Below, in pieces: positions 1 to 5,864 of a DNA stretch of 14,016 nucleotides (within the stretch, counting starts at the first letter, position 1; each line of letters starts with the position of its first letter). Under the pieces are notes generated by a model. The model saw only the letters and a list, made by a program, of their open reading frames with translations. It did no database searches and was not told the origin of the DNA. The stretch covers positions 1 to 14,016 of the forward strand of contig JAICIG010000197.1 in the NCBI GenBank assembly GCA_025924495.1, read 5' to 3'. Made by a program: the position numbers and the translations under genes. This DNA comes from Pirellulales bacterium (lineage in GTDB: Bacteria; Planctomycetota; Planctomycetia; Pirellulales; JAICIG01).

Positions 1-376
1 CGAAGCCCGCCAAACGCCGCTGATGCTTGCCGATCAACTGCGGCTCAAATGTGCCGTCGCGATCGCGGGGCGTGGCAAGGGTCAGCTCCCCCAGGTCGCC
101 TTGCACCGTCTTACGCGAGCGACCGTTGCGCCGGTTGGGGGAACGTCGGGCCGATGAACTAGCCGAGGGCGTCGCGGCGCCCGACTCGTCCGCAGTCTGC
201 CCGATGCCAGGCGCCTTCCTGCGCCCCAAGTGGACGTCCATTTCGGTGTTGAGCATCCGCTCCAACGCCGATTGCATCATCAGCCGCATAAAGCCGTTGA
301 GGTCTTCAGCCGTTTGGGCTTGGCCAGCGAACTCCGTCGCTAGCTGCTCCGCGCGAGCTCGTAAAGAAGCATCCAT
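1..376 (-). CDS. IS256-family (mutator-type) transposase, N-terminal part
   Basis: This reading frame runs off the left edge, so only 125 residues are visible of a protein normally about 400 residues long. It catalyses cut-and-paste or copy-out transposition of its own element; the catalytic DDE residues of the family lie further downstream and cannot be seen. Recognisable N-terminal landmarks are a helical segment NGFMRLMMQSALERMLNTEM (residues 27-46) followed by DVHLG, then after a low-complexity linker NRRNGRSRKTVQGDLGELTL (81-100) and ATPRDRDGTFEPQLI (101-115), all hallmark phrases of this family. The ATG at 376 is preceded by AGGAG about nine bases upstream, which supports this start. 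No frameshift or stop is visible in this part, so the copy may be intact, but that cannot be judged here. Confidence 0.9.
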   Translation of the reverse strand, partial: MDASLRARAEQLATEFAGQAQTAEDLNGFMRLMMQSALERMLNTEMDVHLGRRKAPGIGQTADESGAATPSASSSARRSPNRRNGRSRKTVQGDLGELTLATPRDRDGTFEPQLIGKHQRRLAGF

Positions 377-450
377 GCGTCAGTCTCCTGGGCAGAAAGA
401 GGTTACAAAACCTAGCTATTTCTGCTAGCTGACACAAGATTTCTTACAGG
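1..450 (-). mobile_element. IS256-family insertion sequence, 5' end only
   Basis: The minus strand carries the start of an IS256-family transposase whose remainder lies beyond position 1. About 74 bp separate the transposase start codon from the presumed outer end near 450, where the minus strand reads GGCCTGTAAGAAATCTTGTG, a layout and base composition like the terminal inverted repeats of IS256-family elements. The exact boundary is my estimate: the other terminal repeat and the target-site duplication are outside the window. Beyond 450 the sequence changes to unrelated intergenic DNA before the next gene. Confidence 0.6.
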
Positions 451-557
451 CCCACGTGCGGTCGCCATTCAGGCAGTCCCCTGCGCATATCTAATTAGAC
501 CGGCCTGCTGCAGAATCTCTTCCGTTTCCGGTAATTGCGTCCTCGGCTCATGCTCCG

Positions 558-863
558 TCAGTCGTACCAGCTGAGTTCATTCGACGCACCGCAGTTGGGG
601 CATTTGTTGCCGCCGTGCTGTAAAATGAGACTCTTGTTGTCTGGTATAGACGCGACCTTTAGTAATCCCATCAGCATGAAAAGAGCGCCGAAGAGGTAGA
701 GCAAAGGTACGCCGAAGACAAAGGCTACGCCCGCTAACATCACGCCCACGACGAACTGTCCAATTCCCCAAAGCAAGATCGTCGCGCCGGTTTCCGCGCC
801 GCCAGGGTAGCCTTCTTTCCAGATCGATAGGAATTCACATTCGCACTGTTTGCACTTCATCAT
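558..863 (-). CDS. Small membrane protein with a split zinc ribbon
   Basis: This 101-residue protein begins with a cysteine cluster, MMKCKQCECEF (Cys4, Cys7, Cys9), and ends with a second one, NKCPNCGASNELSWYD (Cys88, Cys91). The pairs CxxC...CxxC would form one zinc ribbon. Between them lie two hydrophobic segments at about residues 27-50 and 52-70, predicting a membrane hairpin that would place both termini on the same side, most likely the cytoplasm, so the two halves could meet. I do not recognise a named family and give no function. Two ATG codons are adjacent at the start (861-863 and 858-860); neither has a strong Shine-Dalgarno, with GGAGAG lying about 18 bases upstream. It is preceded by the DUF1598 gene with an 80-bp gap, and could be co-transcribed with it. 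Confidence 0.75.
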   Translation of the reverse strand: MMKCKQCECEFLSIWKEGYPGGAETGATILLWGIGQFVVGVMLAGVAFVFGVPLLYLFGALFMLMGLLKVASIPDNKSLILQHGGNKCPNCGASNELSWYD

Positions 864-943
864 CGATTGAAAGCCAACAGCTCTCCGCCACCGGCAAGAT
901 CTTACGTCCGAGTTGCCGGTCTAAGATGCTGCCCATTTGCCTA

Positions 944-2686
944 CTAGTCCCACCACCAACTGGCGTGCGGCACTTGCTCGGGCGCCGAGCGGCCGTGTTC
1001 GCTGCCTAGCGCGCCCTGGCGATCTAGCTGGATGGCATCGGATTTCACCAGCGAGCGGCAATCGACGGTCACGCCGCCGCTGACTGCGGCCAGAATGTGA
1101 ACCCGGTTGATGACGCGATGATTTATCACGCTGTCGACTTCCTTCGGCGCATGGCCATGTGCAACCGCATAGCTCGCTGGGTTATCGAAGCAGAGCATGT
1201 GCCAGCCGACGCGGTCCGCCAGGCCTTCCGACTTAATGAGCGACGCCGCCAGCGCCAGGTCGAACACGTTCTGCAAGTCGGCGTAGACCGGATACTTCGC
1301 TGCCAACGAATCAAAGTGCTTCGTAAAGTTGTGTGCAAATTGCGAGTTTAACTCGTCTGATTTGCCGGTGTGGATCCGCTTGCCGGCCGCCGTGAGCATT
1401 TCGTTCTCGCTCAGCACTTTGACCCCTTGGCCGCGGAACTCATAAATGTCACGATCGGCGCTGGTGCGGACAGAATCGTAATTCACAGTGAACCACCACC
1501 GCAGCACATCCATTGGCGGCGGCGCCTGGCCGGCGGGAACCTTGACCATTTCCAGATAGCTGGGCACGTCGGCGGTTCCCTCTTCCAATCCAATGCCGAC
1601 GAGCTTCATGCGATAGTCCGCTTCCACGATGGCATGAGCGACGCGGGACCCGGGATCGATGCCGAAGACTTCCACCGTCTGGCGGCCTAATTGCCCGCGC
1701 AATTGTTCGAGCCACTTGCCGCGCGTGCCGGCCTTCAGCGGCTGCTTGTTCGATTCCTGCAAAAAAGCGTGCGCTTTGCTCAGGCCCTGTTCGGTCGGCG
1801 TGATCGAGCAACCGAACTCGCCGTCGCGCGAATGGTTGATGTGCCGCCACAGCACGACAAAATCGTCGAGTTGCACGACCGGCCGGCCGTTGTCCGCACT
1901 GACCAACCGATTTTCCGCATCAAGCCGCCAGTCGCCCGCCGGCCCTGCCAGAACGATATCGCCGGTCTCCGGATATACCAGTACGTACTTGATCCGCTGC
2001 AAGCCGGCCAGGACGAGCATCTCCTCGTCGAGTGGACGTCCGGCCGCCAGACGCAACTGCACTTCGCGCTCCAAGCGAGGCAGCGAGACTTTCCGCAGCG
2101 GCGAAGCTTGACGCGCTAGCGTCGACGCAACGACGCGTTCGGCTGCCCGGCGTAATTCGGCAAGGCGGTTGCTGCCTTGCTGCTCTTGAACGATGCGCCG
2201 CAAGACTCCCGAAGTATCGACATACACGCCGTTGCGATACTCTTGAATTGCGCCCGGGCCGCCGACTTCGTCCCAAGTCGTCGGCGCAATGGTCGAGGTG
2301 ATCAGCTCGATGAGCGACTGAAAGTCGGCCTGTCCCGCTCCGCCGTGCGCTCCCGCGGGCGATTGGCTGCTCATGCCGGCCAAGGCCCGATCTCGGGCAA
2401 CATCGTCGCCGATCTCGCTCAGCGTCGACATCGACCCGATCTTCTCGCCGGCCGCGGCTTGTGATTGCGCGATCGCAGCCAGCCGCTGGTCGCGCTGATC
2501 GGGCGGCGCGGCCTGCGCCTGCCTTAAGGCTGGCGCAAATTCCCCTGTCGCCAATTGTTCGCGCAACAAGTCATCGGGCGCCGGCTCTGCCGCCGAAGCG
2601 AAGCCGAGGCTCAGAGCAACGAATCCCAGTACTGCCCAACCGATTACAAGTCGTTTCGAACGAAACATCCAGAAAGGACGAGACAT
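944..2686 (-). CDS. Secreted DUF1598 domain protein
   Basis: I choose the ATG at 2686, giving 580 residues, because it follows GAGGAG by eight bases and opens a clear signal peptide (hydrophobic residues about 11-32, cleavage after ASAA near residue 33). The frame stays open to 2875, but that extension has no signal sequence or ribosome site. After a helical, Ala/Gln-rich stretch comes a WDEVGGPG element (about residues 130-161), a motif I associate with planctomycete exported proteins. The DUF1598 region follows: LQRIKYVLVYPETGDIVLAG (229-248), PVVQLDDFVVL, CSITPTEQGLSKAHAFLQ, then VEADYRMKLVGIGLE and a C-terminal part with KYPVYADLQNVFDLALAA. The role of DUF1598 is unknown; the signal peptide indicates export across the inner membrane. 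The protein ends in an unusual ASWWWD. Recognition rests on remembered family phrases, not a search. Confidence 0.85.
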   Translation of the reverse strand: MSRPFWMFRSKRLVIGWAVLGFVALSLGFASAAEPAPDDLLREQLATGEFAPALRQAQAAPPDQRDQRLAAIAQSQAAAGEKIGSMSTLSEIGDDVARDRALAGMSSQSPAGAHGGAGQADFQSLIELITSTIAPTTWDEVGGPGAIQEYRNGVYVDTSGVLRRIVQEQQGSNRLAELRRAAERVVASTLARQASPLRKVSLPRLEREVQLRLAAGRPLDEEMLVLAGLQRIKYVLVYPETGDIVLAGPAGDWRLDAENRLVSADNGRPVVQLDDFVVLWRHINHSRDGEFGCSITPTEQGLSKAHAFLQESNKQPLKAGTRGKWLEQLRGQLGRQTVEVFGIDPGSRVAHAIVEADYRMKLVGIGLEEGTADVPSYLEMVKVPAGQAPPPMDVLRWWFTVNYDSVRTSADRDIYEFRGQGVKVLSENEMLTAAGKRIHTGKSDELNSQFAHNFTKHFDSLAAKYPVYADLQNVFDLALAASLIKSEGLADRVGWHMLCFDNPASYAVAHGHAPKEVDSVINHRVINRVHILAAVSGGVTVDCRSLVKSDAIQLDRQGALGSEHGRSAPEQVPHASWWWD

Positions 2687-2890
2687 GGCGACACTCCTCA
2701 AGATCGCTTCTCTGTTCGTTAAGAGGCACGCACGCCAGTCTGTACCTTCCGAAATGTGGTATCTGAAGTCAAGGAAATTCACGTCTTGGGAACTACAATC
2801 GTGGTCGTCGCGAACTAGTGCGTCGCGGACTCGGCGGGCGGCGCTCGCTTCGCACGGATCGAGGCGAATGAACAACGCCTGCCATAAAAC
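2687..2890 (-). other. Intergenic leader of the DUF1598 gene
   Basis: Together with the terminator and the bases before 2992 this forms a gap of about 305 bp. The minus strand contains GAGGAG directly before the DUF1598 start codon, and a TTGACT hexamer near 2770-2775, but I find no -10 box at normal spacing and do not call a promoter. The DUF1598 frame is open through most of this stretch by chance. Confidence 0.4.
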
Positions 2891-2930
2891 AAAAAAACGG
2901 CTCCCGCAGCCATTGCGGAAGCCGTTTTTT
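2891..2930 (-). terminator. Strong intrinsic terminator after the cysteine-rich gene
   Basis: A 12-position stem with one mismatch (2897-2908 with 2914-2925, five-base loop) is flanked by A7 on the left and T6 on the right. It therefore has a U-tract when read in either direction. It lies 60 bp past the stop codon of the minus-strand cysteine-rich gene and would insulate the DUF1598 gene from it. Confidence 0.9.
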
Positions 2931-2991
2931 GTATCGAATCAACTAGCGTTGAGCGAGGGCGCGACTTACCATGCCGCTCCCAAAACTTAGA

Positions 2992-3339
2992 CTAGTAGCC
3001 GCAGCCGCAGCTCGGGGCAGCGCCGCAGCCGCCACCGCAACCGCCGCAGCCGCCGCCGCAGCCCGTGTTGCAGCAGCCGCGATTGCGATGGAACAAGCGG
3101 TGCAGGCAGCCATGACGGCGACCGCAGCACGGAGCCGGCTCGCAGCACGAGGGCTGTTCGCAGCACGACGGTTCGGGCATGCAGCAGCTCGGCTCAGGCG
3201 TGCAGCAGCTCTGCTCGCAACAGCTCGGAGCGGCACAGCAACGCGAACGGTGGCAGAACAGGCCGGCGTTGGCCTCTTGGCTGCAGACCAAGATCAGCGC
3301 GGCGACGGCAAACAGGGGGACGAGAATCTTCGCTTTCAT
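2992..3339 (-). CDS. Secreted cysteine-rich small protein
   Basis: The ATG at 3339 is preceded by AGGAG nine bases upstream and opens a 25-residue signal peptide (MKAKILVPLFAVAALILVCS, cleavage after EANA). The mature part is about 90 residues with 24 cysteines. They fall in two regions: residues about 26-75 hold repeated P-S-C-C or E-Q-P-S-C-C units with many CC pairs, and about 95-115 is a Gly/Cys tail (GCGGGCGGCGGGC) ending in CGCGY. A short basic stretch, GRRHGCLHRLFHRNRG, lies between. I do not recognise a family. Dense cysteines in an exported protein suggest either heavy disulfide cross-linking, for example in a cell-envelope layer, or metal binding; the sequence does not decide. The cysteine in the signal peptide (ILVC) is a poor lipobox because position -1 is Val. 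The gene stands alone, with a terminator behind it. Confidence 0.8.
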   Translation of the reverse strand: MKAKILVPLFAVAALILVCSQEANAGLFCHRSRCCAAPSCCEQSCCTPEPSCCMPEPSCCEQPSCCEPAPCCGRRHGCLHRLFHRNRGCCNTGCGGGCGGCGGGCGAAPSCGCGY

Positions 3340-3348
3340 CGGGTAAAT

Positions 3349-3407
3349 CTCCTGCCAGTAGCAGTGGAATAGTAAACCTAGGGAATCTAGGCTCCAGCTA
3401 CTGGCAG
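3349..3407 (-). promoter_or_regulatory. Nested leader hairpin touching the ribosome-binding site
   Basis: On the minus strand, upstream of the cysteine-rich gene, CTGCCAGTAGC (3407-3397) pairs perfectly with GCTACTGGCAG (3362-3352), an 11-bp stem. Inside it sits a second perfect stem, CCTAG (3391-3387) with CTAGG (3381-3377) around a five-base loop. The outer stem's 3' arm contains the first two bases of the AGGAG ribosome-binding site (3353-3349). A further stem, CCGCC with GGCGG (3430-3426 with 3419-3415), lies just upstream. This could modulate translation or stabilise the mRNA; the effect is inference. Confidence 0.6.
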
Positions 3408-3509
3408 CTATCGTCCGCCCCAAACGGCGGCGTTAATTGGGAAAGCTGCATTCCATGATTACGGTAAACGAGCACTTTAAGGATTATGACCATCGATCGA
3501 ACTGATACG

Positions 3510-3524
3510 GTTTTGCAGCAAAAC
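3510..3524. promoter_or_regulatory. 15-bp dyad, candidate operator
   Basis: GTTTTGC and GCAAAAC form perfect 7-bp half-sites around a single central A. The dyad lies between two divergently transcribed genes, about 105 bp from the leader hairpin of the cysteine-rich gene. It has the form of a binding site for a dimeric regulator, but no regulator is identified. Confidence 0.4.
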
Positions 3525-3704
3525 TTCCGCCCAAAGGGCTCGGTTGGCGCTCCAAGCTTCGACATAACCGGTTCGTTTGGCAGTCGACCGCCAGCCAGCA
3601 ACCGATGAGTGCGGCTCCGCCTACGCGCATGTGTTGCGGCCAATATTTTGGGCAATCCCGATCCAGCCGGAATGGCTCACTCGGCATCCCTGCCTAATGG
3701 TCAT

Positions 3705-3730
3705 TCAGAGACTCTCTGACGAGCTATGAT
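3705..3730 (+). promoter_or_regulatory. Candidate HPt promoter -10 with adjacent dyad
   Basis: TATGAT at 3725-3730 matches the -10 consensus at five of six positions. Immediately upstream, TCAGAG and CTCTGA form a perfect 6-bp inverted repeat around ACT (3705-3719), where a repressor or activator could contact the promoter. I see no convincing -35 box at normal spacing, which is why confidence is low. The leader to the HPt start would be about 100 bases. Confidence 0.3.
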
Positions 3731-3838
3731 TTAAAGTTCGACTTTTCTTTGCGCGGTTCATCCAACCGACAGGGCCAGATGGGCAGGCGGCGCCGGCGGT
3801 TTGTGAAGAAACAGCCCCAGCAACTTGAGAGCCCGCCC

Positions 3839-4156
3839 ATGACCAAGCCCGCCGGAGGCATTGAGCCGGTCATCTCATGCCTGGCCGACGACCCCGATTT
3901 GGGCGAGCTCGTGGCGATCTATGCGCAAGAGATGCCCGAGCGAGTTGAAATGCTTTTGGATCGCTTCGCCGCGGGCGACTGGCCGGCACTAGCGAGATGC
4001 GCTCACCAGTTGAAAGGCGCCGCCGGCAGCCATGGTTTCCACCAGCTCACAGAGCCTGCTGGAGCGCTAGAATACGCCGCGCGCGAGCAGCCCGACCCGC
4101 GTCACATCGAAGCTGCCCTCGAGGCGCTCGTGGACCTCTGCCGCCGCGTACAGTGA
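3839..4156 (+). CDS. Stand-alone HPt histidine phosphotransfer protein
   Basis: The 105-residue product has the size and pattern of a single HPt four-helix domain, which shuttles phosphoryl groups between response-regulator receiver domains in multistep phosphorelays in the cytoplasm. The phosphorylatable histidine is His56 in ARCAHQLKGAAGSHGF, the family signature (A-H-x-L-K-G-x-x-x). The preceding segment DPDLGELVAIYAQEMPERVE is typical of helix B. I prefer the ATG at 3839, after a weak TTGAGAG; the frame stays open upstream, with an ATG at 3779 and a TTG at 3749, but those add only a basic, low-complexity tail. No histidine kinase or receiver gene is nearby, so its partners are encoded elsewhere. 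It faces the PGK-like gene tail to tail. Confidence 0.8.
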   Translation: MTKPAGGIEPVISCLADDPDLGELVAIYAQEMPERVEMLLDRFAAGDWPALARCAHQLKGAAGSHGFHQLTEPAGALEYAAREQPDPRHIEAALEALVDLCRRVQ

Positions 4157-4174
4157 GCGCCGAGTCAAACCTGT

Positions 4175-4191
4175 TTGGCGCAATCCGCCAA
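4175..4191. terminator. Weak hairpin between convergent genes
   Basis: TTGGCG and CGCCAA form a 6-bp stem with a five-base loop between the ends of the HPt gene and the PGK-like gene. There is no T-run on either side, so it is at best a weak or factor-assisted terminator. Confidence 0.25.
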
Positions 4192-4213
4192 CAGCCGACG
4201 TTGGATATTTCGT

Positions 4214-5608
4214 TTATTTCTTAGCGGCCAGGCGGAGCGTTTGCAGATAAGGGACCGGGTTGCTCCCCAGCGCGTTCAACACCGTGCCGCCGGCGGTAAA
4301 GCAGTGCGTAACCCAGTCGGGCTGGCCATAGCGATCGAGAGCGGCTCCGCCTTCCCCGCCCCCGACATAGACCTCGACGCCGGCATCCTTCATCCGCTTG
4401 AGCTGAGCGACGAATTTGCGCGTGCCGTCTTCGAATCGCGGGTCCTCGAACATACCGAACACGCCGTTATGAAATGCGACCGCGCCTTGACCTGCGGTTT
4501 TCTGTTCCGCGATGAACTTGCCGACCTGTTCGGCGAATAACTCGCTGGTTTTGGGTCCGATGTCGAATTGCTGATCCTGGGGGCCGATCTCAGCCGCGGT
4601 CCGGCCGTCTTGGAGCACGAAGTCGACCGGCAACACAAAGCGAATGCCTTTGGCTCTGCCATCGGCCAGCATCTGCCGGGCCTGATCGACGCGCTCGCGG
4701 GCAATGTAATAAGGCTTGTCCTGATGATCGGGGTTTTCAGCAATGCCCAAACCGAACGGCTTGCCGTCCAACTCGCCCGCGGCTTTCTTGAGCGCCATGG
4801 CGAGCGAACCGGCGGTGAAGACCCAGCGGATCGCGCCGCGCGCGATCATGGCTTCCAGGTCGTCGAGCTTGTCGGTCTTGAGCCCGCTGAACACGACCAA
4901 TTGAGCGCCGAGACAGCGCTTCATCGGACCATCGAACTCGCTGGCCACATAGCTGCCGAGAGCAATGCGGTCCATGGCCAGCGGGAGCACGGTCGTCGAC
5001 GTATCGAGGCTGCCGGCCGACAGAGCTTCGTTGACGTAGACGCGGGCCACCTTCGCTGCCATTTCGTTGGCGAACTTCGTGAGCCGCTCGGCCAACTGGT
5101 CGGCATCTTGCGGTTTGGCCTTCCAAAGCACCCGTTCGATCTCGTATTTACGCGTGTTTTCCAACAACAACACGCTGCCAGGCGCCACAGCAGCAATCGC
5201 CTTGACGAGTTCGTCGCGCACCGCAAGCGTGTTCTCGTCCAGCCAATCGCCGATCAGCGGAACCTCGCACTTCAGCAGTTCGCTGAGTCGCTTGCCCACC
5301 GCCTTCAGGCTTCCCTCGGGTTTGCGACCTATGTGTCCAAAAACAATTTGCTTCCAGCCATGTTGGCGGCCGAATTCGAGCGTCGAGACCATCGAGCGGA
5401 GGCGGATGTCGCCGTCGCCGATCTTTTCGCCCGGCTTGGCGTCGACGTCGCCGCGGACCAGAACCGGCGTACCGCTGGAGATTCCAGAGAGACTGGCCAA
5501 GCGAGGAATCGCGCCGAGATAGTCGGCCAACGAAAGCTTCTGAATTTCCGGATCATCGCCCAATAAGGTACGGCATAGTTGAGCGATCGATTGATTCGTG
5601 ACAGGCAT
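4214..5608 (-). CDS. Phosphoglycerate kinase-like protein, diverged
   Basis: PGK transfers phosphate between 1,3-bisphosphoglycerate and ADP in glycolysis. The 464-residue product shows PGK landmarks in order: VLVRGDVD (49-56), HIGRK (92-96), LLENTRKY (148-155), VYVNEAL (190-196), SGLKTDKLDDLEAM (241-254), LPVDF (326-330), DIGPKT (349-354), FHNGVFGMFE (379-388), VGGGEGGAAL (415-424) and FTAGGTVLNALG (437-448). Several are altered: the usual NDAFG-x-AHR is NEALSAGSLDTS, the nucleotide loop GGGDT is GGGEG, WNGP is HNGV and STGGGA is FTAGGT. It is also longer than the usual roughly 400 residues. It may be an active variant or a paralogue with another substrate; a standard pgk elsewhere in the genome would favour the latter. 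The ATG at 5608 follows AAGGG by eight bases; an in-frame GTG at 5704 adds 32 residues without a family match. Confidence 0.8.
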   Translation of the reverse strand: MPVTNQSIAQLCRTLLGDDPEIQKLSLADYLGAIPRLASLSGISSGTPVLVRGDVDAKPGEKIGDGDIRLRSMVSTLEFGRQHGWKQIVFGHIGRKPEGSLKAVGKRLSELLKCEVPLIGDWLDENTLAVRDELVKAIAAVAPGSVLLLENTRKYEIERVLWKAKPQDADQLAERLTKFANEMAAKVARVYVNEALSAGSLDTSTTVLPLAMDRIALGSYVASEFDGPMKRCLGAQLVVFSGLKTDKLDDLEAMIARGAIRWVFTAGSLAMALKKAAGELDGKPFGLGIAENPDHQDKPYYIARERVDQARQMLADGRAKGIRFVLPVDFVLQDGRTAAEIGPQDQQFDIGPKTSELFAEQVGKFIAEQKTAGQGAVAFHNGVFGMFEDPRFEDGTRKFVAQLKRMKDAGVEVYVGGGEGGAALDRYGQPDWVTHCFTAGGTVLNALGSNPVPYLQTLRLAAKK

Positions 5609-5864
5609 CTGCTTGACCCTTAGGCTCGATTCTCGACCGATGTGCTTGCCGCTCATGTCATCCAGGGAGAGGCCGGTCGACGTCTTTCGCGACAAGTTCG
5701 GCACTCAAAATAACAAAATCGGCTCGAAGGCGACAGGAGGGGCGCGCATGGGCGAATCAGACGCCCTCGGGCGAACGACAGCACCGAATAGGCGCTGAAA
5801 GGCACGGCGTTGCGGCGCGCAAAACCGGCCAGCGCGTGGCATTTCTTAGCGCCGTTGCGCCGGA

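Larger units (their letters stand above)
3424..3838. other. Divergent intergenic region
   Basis: About 415 bp separate the cysteine-rich gene's leader from the HPt gene. Short open frames here have no ribosome-binding site, recognisable motifs or family-like composition, so I call no gene. The stretch holds the two dyads and the promoter candidate listed separately, plus the 8-bp palindrome TCGATCGA at 3493-3500. Confidence 0.5.

Noticed and set aside
461..560. A minus-strand open stretch of about 35 codons after the zinc-ribbon gene, including LPETEEILQQAGLIRYAQ, in a different frame
   Set aside because: It looks protein-like, but it has no start codon with a ribosome-binding site and matches no family I know; a frameshifted remnant cannot be shown.
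2687..2875. N-terminal extension of the DUF1598 frame
   Set aside because: The downstream ATG has a strong ribosome-binding site and begins a signal peptide, which the extension would bury.
3398..3687. Two overlapping minus-strand open frames of 67 and 85 codons
   Set aside because: No ribosome-binding site, no recognisable motifs, and they overlap the structured leader and dyads.
4568..5566. A 332-codon plus-strand open frame opposite the PGK-like gene
   Set aside because: It is the antisense shadow of a gene with clear PGK motifs; long antisense frames are common in GC-rich coding DNA.
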